Shown here piece after piece: positions 40,041-48,764 of a stretch of DNA of 64,000 nt. Positions within the stretch are counted from its first letter, which is position 1. Each line of letters begins with the position of its first letter. Made by a program: the position numbers and the translations under genes. Source of the stretch: Pedococcus_A sp963730585 (lineage in GTDB: Bacteria; Actinomycetota; Actinomycetes; Actinomycetales; Dermatophilaceae); the NCBI GenBank assembly GCA_963730585.1, contig CAVSSL010000006.1:310001-374000 (forward strand), read 5' to 3'. A model generated the notes under the pieces. It did not search any database and was not told where the DNA came from. It saw only the letters and a program-made list of their open reading frames with translations.

Positions 40041-41087
40041 ATGCGCCAGCAGCTGATCCGCTCCACGGTGCTGGCCGTCGCGCTGGCCATCCTCATCATC
40101 GGTGCGCCGGTGTTCGCGGCCACGTGGTGGCTGACGGCGCACGACCCGTCCTCGCTGAACGAGTGGGCCGACAAGGGCACCCCCACCAGCACCTCGGTGC
40201 TGCTCATGGGCGTGGTGCTGGCGCTGTCGGTGCTGGCGCTGGCGGCCGGGGTGCTGGTCGCCACCCGGCAGGCGCGTCGGCTCTCCCGGCCCATGACCCT
40301 GCTGGCCGAGCGCGCCGAGCGGCTCGGGGCCGGTGAGTCGCGGATCCAGCCGCTGCACTCGGGCATCGCCGAGCTCGACCAGGTCTCCGAGGTGCTCTCG
40401 CGCAGCGCCCAGCGGCTGACCAGGTCGCTGGCGGCCGAGCGTGACTTCGCGGCCGACGCCTCGCACCAGCTGCGCACGCCCCTGACCGCGCTGCTCATGC
40501 GGCTCGAGGAGATCGCCGCCACCGACGACCTCGACGTCGTGCAGGAGGAGGCGAACATCGCCATCGCCCAGGTCGAGCGCCTCACCCGCGTGGTCGACGA
40601 CCTCATGGCGCGCACCCGCCGGGGCGGCGACGAGCAGCGCGCCACCGTGTCGCTCGACTCGGTCATCGCCGCGCTGCAGCGCGAGTGGCAGCCCGCCTTC
40701 GAGCAGGCCCGCCGCAGCGTCCGGGTGCACGGCGAGCGCGGGCTGGTCGTCCACGCCACGCCCGTGGCGCTCTCGCAGGTGCTCTCGACGTTGCTGGAGA
40801 ACTCGCTCGCGCACGGTCGCGGCACCGTCGACGTGCACGCCCGACGCAGCGGCCCCTCGGTGGTCGTCGAGGTCAGCGACCAGGGTGACGGCGTGCCGGC
40901 GACCATCGCCCCGCACATCTTCGAGCGCTCGGTCTCCTCGGGCGGCACCGGCCTCGGCCTGGCGCTGGCGCGTGACCTCGCCGAGTCCAACGGCGGCCGG
41001 CTCGAGCTGATCCAGGCCCAGCCGGCGATCTTCGCGCTGTTCCTCTCCGAGTCCGACGAGAACGCGCTGATCGGCGCGACCGCCTGA
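40041..41087 (+). CDS. Sensor histidine kinase
   Basis: This 348-residue kinase has two membrane helices (about 8-30 and 52-74) flanking a short extracytoplasmic loop of about 20 residues, a HAMP-like linker, the H-box with His142 (ASHQLRTPL), an N-box (LLENSLAHG) and a G-box (GGTGLGLALARDLAE). The tiny loop suggests it senses membrane state or a partner protein rather than a soluble ligand. It works with the response regulator just upstream. The stop lies in a tandem repeat. Confidence 0.92.
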   Translation: MRQQLIRSTVLAVALAILIIGAPVFAATWWLTAHDPSSLNEWADKGTPTSTSVLLMGVVLALSVLALAAGVLVATRQARRLSRPMTLLAERAERLGAGESRIQPLHSGIAELDQVSEVLSRSAQRLTRSLAAERDFAADASHQLRTPLTALLMRLEEIAATDDLDVVQEEANIAIAQVERLTRVVDDLMARTRRGGDEQRATVSLDSVIAALQREWQPAFEQARRSVRVHGERGLVVHATPVALSQVLSTLLENSLAHGRGTVDVHARRSGPSVVVEVSDQGDGVPATIAPHIFERSVSSGGTGLGLALARDLAESNGGRLELIQAQPAIFALFLSESDENALIGATA

Positions 41088-41149
41088 GTTCGGGACCGCC
41101 TGAGCTCGGACCGCCTGAGCTCGTGACCGCCTGAGGTCGGGCTCAGGGG
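41078..41149. repeat. Four tandem 15-16-bp repeats with terminal hairpin
   Basis: Copies of GACCGCCTGAGCTCG begin at 41078, 41094, 41109 and 41125. The first holds the kinase stop codon. Spacings of 16, 15 and 16 put TGA in all three plus-strand frames (41085, 41101/41116, 41132). The last copy can fold as CCTGAG/CTCAGG (41130-41149), a possible terminator between the convergent kinase and gtrA genes. Confidence 0.8.
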
Positions 41150-41628
41150 TTCCCGAGCGGGGAGCTGTCCTCGAGGATCTCGGTCTTGGTGAACACGAAG
41201 GTTCGGTAGGCCCAGAACCGGAACAGCGTCCCGAGGCCGATGCCGATGATGTTGGCGACGTTGTCGGCGGCCAGGGTCTTCAGGCCGAGCACGTAGTGCG
41301 AGAACGCGATCGTGCCGACGCCGATCAGCATCGCGATGCCGTTGGTGGCGAAGAAGAGCAGCGCCTCGTGGTGCACCGGACGGCTGTGCCGGTGCCGGAA
41401 CGTCCAGCTCCGGTTGCCCAGCCATGCCACGACGGTGGCGACCGAGGCGGAGATGACCTTGGCGGTGGTCGGCTTGTCCTCCAGCACGGTCGCGCGCAGC
41501 AGGTTCATCAGGCCCACGTCGACGACGAAGGCCACCGCCCCGACGACGCCGAACTTGATGGCCTCGCGGTAGAGCACGCCGACGGCGTTCCGCAGTCGGT
41601 CGAGCAGGCGGTTGAGGGAGCCGAGCAC
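41143..41628 (-). CDS. GtrA-family membrane protein
   Basis: This 161-residue protein has four membrane helices; 'KFGVVGAVAFVVDVGLMNLL' and 'RFWAYRTFVF' are typical of GtrA/DPMS-associated proteins that help move lipid-linked sugars or support polysaccharide synthesis. It sits between birA and purK, where M. tuberculosis has a similar membrane protein (Rv3277). The GTG start is preceded by TAGGCT 6 nt upstream. Confidence 0.88.
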   Translation of the reverse strand: MLGSLNRLLDRLRNAVGVLYREAIKFGVVGAVAFVVDVGLMNLLRATVLEDKPTTAKVISASVATVVAWLGNRSWTFRHRHSRPVHHEALLFFATNGIAMLIGVGTIAFSHYVLGLKTLAADNVANIIGIGLGTLFRFWAYRTFVFTKTEILEDSSPLGNP

Positions 41629-41634
41629 CAGTGG

Positions 41635-41640
41635 AGCCTA
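41635..41640 (-). promoter_or_regulatory. -10 box of leaderless gtrA-like gene
   Basis: Minus-strand TAGGCT ends 6 nt before the GTG at 41628. Confidence 0.5.
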
Positions 41641-41772
41641 TCGGCCCGGGTGGGCCGGCCCCACACGGAGCGCTCCGGTGCCGCGTGGCCGTATGCCGTT
41701 GGTACGGGCGCGCGGAGCACGTCCCCTGTGCCGCGGCGCGGGCAGGCGCGGCGGTAGACCCCACGCCCCCGA

Positions 41773-41778
41773 TATCCT
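41773..41778 (+). promoter_or_regulatory. -10 box of leaderless purK
   Basis: TATCCT ends 7 nt before the purK GTG at 41786, which lacks a ribosome-binding site. Confidence 0.55.
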
Positions 41779-41785
41779 CGCCGGC

Positions 41786-42997
41786 GTGACCTCTCCCCAG
41801 CGCGCACCCGGCGGGTTCCCCGTCGTCGGCATCATCGGTGGCGGCCAGCTCGCACGGATGTGTGCGGCGCCGGCGGCCGAGCTCGCGATCACGCTCAGCG
41901 TGCTGGCGGAGGCGCCCGACGCCGCCGCGGCGCAGGTCGTGCCCTCCTCGCCGGTCGGCGACCACCGCGACGTCGAGGCGGTGCGGGCCTTCGCCCAGGC
42001 CTGCGACGTGGTCACCTTCGACCACGAGCACGTGCCCGCGGACGTGCTGGCGGCCCTCGAGGCCGACGGCGTGGCCATGCACCCCAGCCCGTCGGCGCTG
42101 GTGTTCGCGCAGGACAAGCTCGCGATGCGCCACCGGCTCACCGAGATCGACGTCGCCTGCCCGGCGTGGGCCCAGGCCCGCACGGCTGCCGACGTCGAGG
42201 AGTTCGCCGCCCAGGTGGGCTGGCCCATCATCGCCAAGACCCCGCGGGGCGGCTACGACGGCAAGGGCGTGCGCGTCGCCGCCTCGCTCGACGACCTCGG
42301 TGACTGGCTCGCCGACGCCGAGCGCGACGCGGAGCAGGGCAGCGGGCCGCTCGTGGACGGGCTGCTGCTCGAGGAGAAGGTCGACTTCACGCGCGAGCTG
42401 GCCGTGCTGGTGGCCCGCAGCCCGTCGGACCAGGCGGCCGCGTGGCCCGTGGTCGAGACCGTGCAGACCGACGGCATCTGCACCGAGGTGCTGGCGCCCG
42501 CCCCGGACCTCGACCCGCACCTGGCCGCCGTGGCGACCGAGGCGGGGCTGCGGATCGCCGAGAACCTCGGTGTGACCGGCGTCTTCGCCGTGGAGATGTT
42601 CGAGGTGAGGGACCCCGAGACCGGCGCACCGGCATACGTCGTCAACGAGCTCGCCATGCGCCCGCACAACAGCGGCCACTGGAGCATGGACGGGGCCGTG
42701 ACCGGCCAGTTCGAGCAGCACCTGCGCGCCGTGCTCGACCTCCCGCTGGGGACCCCCGCCCCGCGCGAGCCGTTCACCGTGATGGCCAACGTGCTGGGCG
42801 GCGACTACCCCGAGCTCTACCCGGCCTACCGGCACGTCATGGCGCGCGACCCCGGGCTCAAGGTGCACCTCTATGGCAAGGGCGTGCGCCCGGGACGCAA
42901 GATCGGCCACGTCAACGTGAGCGGCACCGACCTCGACGACCTGCGGGAGCGGGCGCGTCATGCCGCCGACTACCTTTCCGGAGTGATCACCGAATGA
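41786..42997 (+). CDS. purK: N5-carboxyaminoimidazole ribonucleotide synthase
   Basis: This 403-residue ATP-grasp enzyme converts AIR, ATP and bicarbonate to N5-CAIR in purine synthesis. It has the N-terminal 'VGIIGGGQLARM' loop, the phosphate loop 'KTPRGGYDGKGVRV', and the metal-binding 'VNELAMRPHNSGHWSMD' block. GTG is the start. Its stop overlaps the purE ATG by four bases, so both are made together. Confidence 0.95.
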   Translation: MTSPQRAPGGFPVVGIIGGGQLARMCAAPAAELAITLSVLAEAPDAAAAQVVPSSPVGDHRDVEAVRAFAQACDVVTFDHEHVPADVLAALEADGVAMHPSPSALVFAQDKLAMRHRLTEIDVACPAWAQARTAADVEEFAAQVGWPIIAKTPRGGYDGKGVRVAASLDDLGDWLADAERDAEQGSGPLVDGLLLEEKVDFTRELAVLVARSPSDQAAAWPVVETVQTDGICTEVLAPAPDLDPHLAAVATEAGLRIAENLGVTGVFAVEMFEVRDPETGAPAYVVNELAMRPHNSGHWSMDGAVTGQFEQHLRAVLDLPLGTPAPREPFTVMANVLGGDYPELYPAYRHVMARDPGLKVHLYGKGVRPGRKIGHVNVSGTDLDDLRERARHAADYLSGVITE

Positions 42998-43527
42998 GCG
43001 TGCAGCCCGCAGCGACCACCCCACCCCTCGTCGGCGTCGTCATGGGGAGCGACAGCGACTGGCCGGTGATGGAGCAGGCCGCCACCGCGCTCGAGGAGTT
43101 CGGCATCCCCTACGAGGCCGACGTCGTCTCGGCCCACCGCATGCCCGACGAGATGATCGCCTACGGCCAGCAGGCTGCCGGGCGAGGGCTGCGCGTCATC
43201 ATCGCCGGGGCCGGGGGAGCGGCCCACCTGCCCGGCATGCTCGCCTCGGTGACACCGCTGCCGGTGATCGGGGTGCCCGTGCCGCTCAAGCACCTCGACG
43301 GCATGGACTCCCTCCTCTCGATCGTGCAGATGCCCGCCGGGGTGCCGGTGGCGACCGTGTCGGTCGGGGGTGCCCGCAACGCCGGGCTGCTCGCGGTTCG
43401 CATCCTGGCTGCTGGCGAAGGGTCGGAGGCGCAGCGCCTGCGCGAGGCCATGACGGCGTTCCAGTCGTCGCTGCGCGACCAGGCCCACGCCAAGGGCGCG
43501 GCCCTGCGGGAGCGGCGCTCGCGCTGA
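42994..43527 (+). CDS. purE: N5-carboxyaminoimidazole ribonucleotide mutase
   Basis: This 177-residue class I PurE has 'VMGSDSDW', 'VVSAHRMPD' with the catalytic His, and 'AGAGGAAHLPGM'. It isomerises N5-CAIR to CAIR directly after PurK. The gene is complete and translationally coupled to purK. Confidence 0.95.
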   Translation: MSVQPAATTPPLVGVVMGSDSDWPVMEQAATALEEFGIPYEADVVSAHRMPDEMIAYGQQAAGRGLRVIIAGAGGAAHLPGMLASVTPLPVIGVPVPLKHLDGMDSLLSIVQMPAGVPVATVSVGGARNAGLLAVRILAAGEGSEAQRLREAMTAFQSSLRDQAHAKGAALRERRSR

Positions 43528-43692
43528 GCCGGGCCGTGGGTGACCGGAGACCGGTCCCGTCGCCAGCTACCCGCCGCCAGCTATCTGAGCCGCGGCGTGC
43601 CCGAATGATCCCGTTTGCGGGACTCCTGTGACAGGTGTGGCTAACCTGAGGTCACGCGAGACCACAGCCCGCCACCTCTCGAAGGCCAGCCC

Positions 43693-44676
43693 ATGCGCAG
43701 ACCCGCCTCCCTGACCGCCGCCGCCCTCGTCGCCGGCGCCCTGGCCGTGCAGGGCGTGGCCGCCGCCGCCGCGACCACCAGCCGCATCGCCGGCGCCGAC
43801 CGATACGCCACCGCCGTGGCCATCTCGAAGAAGCACTTCGCCGGCCCCGTCGAGCGCGTCGTGGTCGCCTCGGGCGAGGACTTCCCCGACGCGCTGGGCG
43901 CCGGCCCGTTCGCGGCCCACTTCGGGGTGCCGCTGCTGCTGGTGCCGAGGGACGGCACGCTGCCCTCCACCGTGGGCGCCGAGATCGCCCGCCTGAAGGT
44001 CTCCTCGATCGAGGTCGTGGGCGGCACGGGCGCCGTCAGCGACGACATGCTCGACCAGCTCTCCGACCACGTGCCCGCCCCCGGGCGGGCCTGGCGCTGG
44101 GCCGGCGGCGACCGCTACGAGACCGCGGCGCGGCTGGCCTACGGCGCCGAGCAGGGGTCGACGGTCTTCGTGGCGAGCGGCTCCGGGTTCGCCGACGCGC
44201 TCGGTGGCGGGGCCGCGGCTGCCCACCTCGGCGGCGCCCTCGTGCTGACCAAGCCGACCCAGCTGCCGGCGTCGGTGGCGACCGTGCTCCAGAGCGTCGA
44301 GCCGGCCACGGTCGTCGTGCTCGGCGGCACCGGGGCGGTCTCCAGCTCGGTGGAGCGCCAGATCCGCGAGGCGGTTCCGTCCGCCACGGTCACGCGCAGT
44401 GCGGGCGCCGACCGCTACGCCACGGCGGCGGCGGTCTCCCGAGCCACGTTCCCGTCGGCGGGGACGGTCTACCTGGCCGCCGGCAGCAGCTTTCCCGACG
44501 CGCTCGCGGGCGCACCCGCGGCCGGGTCGGTGGGCGCCCCGCTGCTGCTGACCGCCAAGAACTGCGCGCCGGCGGCGACGCGGGCGGAGATCACCCGGCT
44601 CGGGGCCACCCGCGTCGTCGCCCTCGGCGGGACGGGCGTGGTCTCCGACCGCGCCCTCGCGCTCACTCCCTGCTGA
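43693..44676 (+). CDS. Secreted protein with three cell-wall-binding repeats (CWB2)
   Basis: This 327-residue protein has a signal peptide (residues about 1-27) and then only three CWB2-type repeats, each opening 'AGADRYATA' or 'AGGDRYETA' and containing 'FPDAL' and 'GGTGAVS'. In Firmicutes CWB2 modules anchor S-layer proteins by binding secondary wall polymers; here there is no extra catalytic domain, so it may be a structural or scaffolding wall protein. GAAGG precedes the ATG. It borders the polysaccharide locus, and a larger CWB2 protein lies at 59 kb. Confidence 0.88.
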   Translation: MRRPASLTAAALVAGALAVQGVAAAAATTSRIAGADRYATAVAISKKHFAGPVERVVVASGEDFPDALGAGPFAAHFGVPLLLVPRDGTLPSTVGAEIARLKVSSIEVVGGTGAVSDDMLDQLSDHVPAPGRAWRWAGGDRYETAARLAYGAEQGSTVFVASGSGFADALGGGAAAAHLGGALVLTKPTQLPASVATVLQSVEPATVVVLGGTGAVSSSVERQIREAVPSATVTRSAGADRYATAAAVSRATFPSAGTVYLAAGSSFPDALAGAPAAGSVGAPLLLTAKNCAPAATRAEITRLGATRVVALGGTGVVSDRALALTPC

Positions 44677-44728
44677 GGCTTCCCGGCCCTCGACACCCCG
44701 GCATCAGGGGGCCTCAGGGGCGCGGGCG

Positions 44729-45184
44729 TCAGCGCATCATGCCTTCGTGGCGGAGCTTCGGTGCCTCCATCTTGGGACAGGTGTCCATCACCACGCCGAG
44801 CCCAGCCGCGCGGGCGCGCTCGGCGGCGTCCTCGTCGATGACACCCTCCTGCATCCAGATCGCGTCGATCTGCAGCCGGTCCTGGTGCTCGATCGCGTCA
44901 TCGACGACCGCACCGACGTGGGCGGAGCTGACGAAGCAGTCGACCACCTTGATGTCCGTGCCGTCGGGGATGTCGGCCAGCGAGGCGTAGCCCTGCTCGC
45001 CGTGCACGGTCTCGGCCTTGGGGTGCACGGGGATGATGCCCTTGCCCAGCTCGTGCTTCAGCCACCGCGCCACGTCGTGTGCCGCTCGCTTCTCGTTCGT
45101 GGACAGCCCCACGACCACCCAGATCCCCGGGTCGGCGATCAGCTGGCGGACGAGGTGCGGGTCGTTCTGGTGCTTCAGTGTCAT
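44729..45184 (-). CDS. CoA-binding domain protein (YccU-like)
   Basis: This 151-residue Rossmann-like protein has 'VVVGLSTNEKRAAHDVARWL', 'IIPVHP' and 'IDAIWMQEGV', the hallmarks of YccU-type CoA_binding_2 proteins. It binds CoA or a similar nucleotide; the function is unknown. A GGGGGTGG stretch near the ATG may act as the ribosome-binding site. Confidence 0.85.
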   Translation of the reverse strand: MTLKHQNDPHLVRQLIADPGIWVVVGLSTNEKRAAHDVARWLKHELGKGIIPVHPKAETVHGEQGYASLADIPDGTDIKVVDCFVSSAHVGAVVDDAIEHQDRLQIDAIWMQEGVIDEDAAERARAAGLGVVMDTCPKMEAPKLRHEGMMR

Positions 45185-45313
45185 GCGGCCACCCCCAGGG
45201 AGCGTGCGCTCAGGGCGGTGGGTCGCGTGGGTCGAGTTCCCGGCTCGTGGTGCGTCATCCCCTCATACTCACACCGACGGTGAAAGGCGCAACCGACCGA
45301 GCACGGGCCGGCC

Positions 45314-46658
45314 TCAGTGGTGGGGTCGGCCGAGGGCGCGGTAGGTCCAGCCGGCGGCCCGCCAGGTGTCGCGGTCGAGGGCGTTGCGGCCGTCGATGAT
45401 GGTGGGCTGGGCGACGACGGTCTTCAGCGCGGCCGGGTCGAGGTCGCGGTACTGCTGCCACTCGGTGAGGTGGAGCACGACGTCGGCGTCGGCGCAGGCC
45501 TGCTCGACGGTGTCGGCGTAGTCGAGGTCGGGGCGGGTGCGGGCGGCGTTGGGGATGGCCTTGGGGTCGTGGACGGTGACCCGGCCGCCGGCGGCGCGGG
45601 CGGCCTGGGCGATGTCCAGGGCCGGGGAGTCGCGCACGTCGTCGCTGTTGGGCTTGAACGCGGCCCCGAGCACGGCGACCCGCTTGCCGATCAGGGTGCC
45701 GCCGCACTCGGCGCGGGCGAGGTCGACCATCCGGGCCCGGCGGCGCAGGTTGATCTGGTCGACCTCGCGCAGGAAGGTCAGGGCCTGGTCGGCGCCGAGC
45801 TCGCCGGCGCGGGCCATGAACGCGCGGATGTCCTTGGGCAGGCAGCCGCCGCCGAAGCCGACGCCGGCGCCGAGGAACTTGGGCCCGATCCGGTCGTCGT
45901 GCCCGATCGCCTGGGCGAGGGCGACGACGTCGCCGCCGGCGGCCTCGCACACCTCGGACATGGCGTTGATGAAGGAGATCTTGGTGGCCAGGAACGCGTT
46001 CGCGGCGACCTTGACCAGCTCGGCGGTGGCGTAGTCCATCACCAGCCGCGGGGTGCCGGTGGCCAGCGGGGTGGCGTACACCTCGTCGAGCAGGGCCACG
46101 TCCGCCGGGCCTGCTCGCTGTCGGGGTCGCCGTGCACGCCGTAGACGAACCGGTCCGGGGCCACGGTGTCCTCGATCGCGTACCCCTCGCGCAGGAACTC
46201 GGGGTTCCACGCCAGCCGGGCGTGCGACGCCCGACGGGGACGCGGGCGGCGAGCTTGGTGGCCAGCTTGGCCGCGGTGCCGACCGGCACGGTGGACTTGC
46301 CGACCACCAGCGCCCCGTCCCTCAGGTGCGGGGCCAGGGCGTCGACCGCGGCATACACGTAGGTGGTGTCGGCGGCGTTCTCGCCGACCATCTGCGGGGT
46401 GCCCACGCACACGAAGTGCACCGTGGCGTCGGCGACCTCGGCGATGTCGGTGGTGAACCGCAGCCGACCGGTCGGCAGGACCTTGGCGAGCAGCTCGTCC
46501 AGCCCGGGCTCGAACAACGGCGCGGTGCCGGCGTTGAGCGCCGCGACCTTGGCCGGGTCGGTGTCGACCCCGACCACGGTGTGCCCCAGGTCAGCCATGC
46601 ACGCCGCGTGCACGGCCCCGAGGTAGCCGGTGCCGATGACAGAGATCGTCAGACTCAC
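45314..46658 (-). CDS. ugd: UDP-glucose 6-dehydrogenase (two frameshifts)
   Basis: This converts UDP-glucose to UDP-glucuronate with two NAD+. The N-terminus has 'VIGTGYLGAVHAACM'; the C-terminal part has the catalytic cysteine in 'FGGGCLPKDI' and 'GAAFKPNSDDVRDSPA'. Two single-base deletions, near 46230-46232 and 46105-46106, split the gene into three frames. Adding one base at each site restores 'ASHARLAWNPEFLREG' and 'ADVALLDEVYA', giving about 448 residues. Sequencing error is the likeliest cause. GTG 46658 has TACTGT 6 nt upstream. It diverges from the wbpA-like gene and supplies uronic acid for the polysaccharide. Confidence 0.88.
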
Positions 46659-46664
46659 GGGGCG

Positions 46665-46670
46665 ACAGTA
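46665..46670 (-). promoter_or_regulatory. -10 box of leaderless ugd
   Basis: Minus-strand TACTGT ends 6 nt before the ugd GTG at 46658. Confidence 0.5.
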
Positions 46671-46730
46671 ACGGGTGCCGGAGGGTCGGGCCGCCCCCGG
46701 CGCGGGATGGGTCGTGCCAGCCGCAGGCTC

Positions 46731-46736
46731 TAGGAT
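46731..46736 (+). promoter_or_regulatory. Candidate -10 of the wbp-type operon
   Basis: TAGGAT lies 34 nt before the TTG start at 46771, leaving a short leader that contains an AAGGA ribosome-binding site. No strong -35 is visible. Confidence 0.4.
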
Positions 46737-46770
46737 CGTCGGCGGTACCCCCGAGAGCGAAGGAACCCCC

Positions 46771-48159
46771 TTGAAGATCACTGTTGTGGGTCTGGGCAAG
46801 ATCGGCCTGCCGTTGGCTGTGCAGTTCGCGAGGTCCGGGCACGAGGTGTTCGGCGCCGACGTGAACGCGTCGGTGGTGGAGCAGGTGAACGCGGGGGTGG
46901 AGCCGTTCCCGGGGGAGGCGCACCTGGGGGAGTACCTGTCGGAGGTGACCGCCGGGGGTCCGGGCACGACGTCCGGTGAGGGGTCCGGCGAGGCTGGCCG
47001 GCTGTCGGCGACGACGGACACCGCCGGTGCGGTGGCGGAGTCGGACGCGGTGGTCGTGGTGGTGCCGTTGTTCGTCGACGACGAGGCGCGCCCGGACTTC
47101 GGGTGGATGGACTCGGCGACGCAGGACATCGCGCGGGGGCTGAAGCCCGGCACGCTGGTGGTCTACGAGACCACGCTGCCGGTGGGCACGACCCGGACCC
47201 GGTGGAAGCCGATGCTGGAGGCGGGCTCGGGCCTGGTCGAGGGGCAGGACTTCCACCTGGTGTTCTCGCCGGAGCGGGTGCTGACCGGTCGGGTGTTCGA
47301 GGACCTGCGCAAGTACCCCAAGCTGGTCGGCGGGCTGTCCGAGGCCGGGGCGGCGAAGGCGATCGAGTTCTACGAGCAGGTGCTGCAGTTCGACGAGCGG
47401 CTGGACCTGCCGCGCGGCAACGGGGTCTGGGACCTCGGCTCGGCGGAGGCGGCGGAGATGGCCAAGCTGGCCGAGACGACGTACCGGGACGTGAACATCG
47501 GGTTGGCGAACCAGTTCGGGGCGTTCGCCGCCAAGCACGGCATCGACGTGTACCAGGTGATCGAGGCGTCCAACTCCCAGCCGTACAGCCACATCCACCG
47601 TCCGGGGATCGCGGTCGGCGGGCACTGCATCCCGGTGTACCCGCGGCTGTACCTGTGGAACGACCCGGACGCCACGGTGGTGCGGGCGGCGCGCGAGGCG
47701 AACGCGGCGATGCCGGCCTACACGGTGGGCCTGGCGGTCGGTGCCGCCGGCGGTGACCTGTCCGGGAAGACCGCGGTGGTGCTCGGGGCGTCGTACCGCG
47801 GTGGGGTGAAGGAGACCGCGTTCTCGGGGGTGTTCGCCACCGTCGAGGCGCTGCGCGAGGCGGGGGCGAACGTGCTGGTGCACGACCCGATGTATGCCGC
47901 GCAGGAGCTGAAGGGCTTCGGCTGGGAGGCCTTCGAGCTGGGCCAGCCGGCCGACGTGGTGGTCGTGCAGGCCGACCACGCCGACTACACGGGCCTGGGC
48001 AAGGACGACTTCCCGGGCGTGCAGGTCGTCGTCGACGGCCGCCGCCTGCTCGACCGCGACAAGTTCGACGGGGTCCGCTTCCTCGTCGTCGGCCAGGCCG
48101 AGCAGGGCGTCTCCCAGCAGGCCGATGCGCAGGACGCGGCGCGGGGGGCTGAGGCGTGA
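46771..48159 (+). CDS. wbpA: UDP-N-acetylglucosamine 6-dehydrogenase (WbpA-like)
   Basis: This 462-residue nucleotide-sugar dehydrogenase has 'VVGLGKIGLPLAVQFA' for NAD and the catalytic cysteine in 'VGGHCIPVYPRLY'. It differs clearly from the ugd at 45.3 kb and resembles WbpA/WecC, which oxidise UDP-HexNAc. The following three genes make UDP-GlcNAc the expected substrate (product UDP-GlcNAcA). The start is TTG, after GAAGGA. It overlaps the next gene by GTGA. Confidence 0.85.
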   Translation: MKITVVGLGKIGLPLAVQFARSGHEVFGADVNASVVEQVNAGVEPFPGEAHLGEYLSEVTAGGPGTTSGEGSGEAGRLSATTDTAGAVAESDAVVVVVPLFVDDEARPDFGWMDSATQDIARGLKPGTLVVYETTLPVGTTRTRWKPMLEAGSGLVEGQDFHLVFSPERVLTGRVFEDLRKYPKLVGGLSEAGAAKAIEFYEQVLQFDERLDLPRGNGVWDLGSAEAAEMAKLAETTYRDVNIGLANQFGAFAAKHGIDVYQVIEASNSQPYSHIHRPGIAVGGHCIPVYPRLYLWNDPDATVVRAAREANAAMPAYTVGLAVGAAGGDLSGKTAVVLGASYRGGVKETAFSGVFATVEALREAGANVLVHDPMYAAQELKGFGWEAFELGQPADVVVVQADHADYTGLGKDDFPGVQVVVDGRRLLDRDKFDGVRFLVVGQAEQGVSQQADAQDAARGAEA

Positions 48160-48764
48160 GCGCCCGCATCGTCGAGTCGGCCGACGTCTCGCCCGACGCG
48201 CAGGTCGGTGACGGCTCCTCGGTGTGGCACCTCGCGCAGGTGCGCGAGGGTGCGGTGCTGGGGGAGAACTGCATCATCGGCCGCGGCGCCTACGTGGGTC
48301 CCGGCGTGCGGCTGGGCGACAACTGCAAGCTGCAGAACTACGCGCTGGTCTACGAGCCGGCCGTCCTCGAGGACGGCGTGTTCGTCGGGCCGGCGGTGGT
48401 CTTCACCAACGACCACTACCCGCGCGCGGTGACCCCCGAGGGCGCCCTGAAGCGCGGCGACGACTGGGAGGCCGTGGGGGTGACCGTGCGCCAGGGCGCC
48501 TCGATCGGTGCCCGCTCGGTCTGCATCGCCCCGGTCACCGTCGGACGGTGGGCGCTCGTGGCGGCCGGCTCGGTCGTCAACCGTGACGTGCCGGACTTCG
48601 CCCTGGTCGCGGGTGTGCCCGCCAAGCGGCTGCGCTGGGTCGGCAAGGCGGGAGTGCCGCTGGAGGCCGACCCCGACGGCGGCGAGGGCAGCTGGGTCTG
48701 CCCGAAGACCGGCGAGAAGTACATCGAGAAGGACACCGACACCCTCGTGGAGGCTGCACAGTGA
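48156..48764 (+). CDS. wbpD: UDP-2-acetamido-3-amino-glucuronate N-acetyltransferase (WbpD-like)
   Basis: This 202-residue left-handed beta-helix acyltransferase has hexapeptide repeats throughout and the WbpD-like segment 'VVFTNDHYPRAV' with an active-site histidine. It should acetylate the 3-amino group with acetyl-CoA. It overlaps genes on both sides by four bases, so the four sugar genes form one strongly coupled operon. Confidence 0.85.
   Translation: MSARIVESADVSPDAQVGDGSSVWHLAQVREGAVLGENCIIGRGAYVGPGVRLGDNCKLQNYALVYEPAVLEDGVFVGPAVVFTNDHYPRAVTPEGALKRGDDWEAVGVTVRQGASIGARSVCIAPVTVGRWALVAAGSVVNRDVPDFALVAGVPAKRLRWVGKAGVPLEADPDGGEGSWVCPKTGEKYIEKDTDTLVEAAQ

Noticed and set aside
43628..43656. 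GTGAC...GTCAC half-sites upstream of the CWB2 gene as a CRP site
   Set aside because: The half-sites are too far apart for a CRP dimer (about 18 bp instead of 6) and the arms are imperfect.
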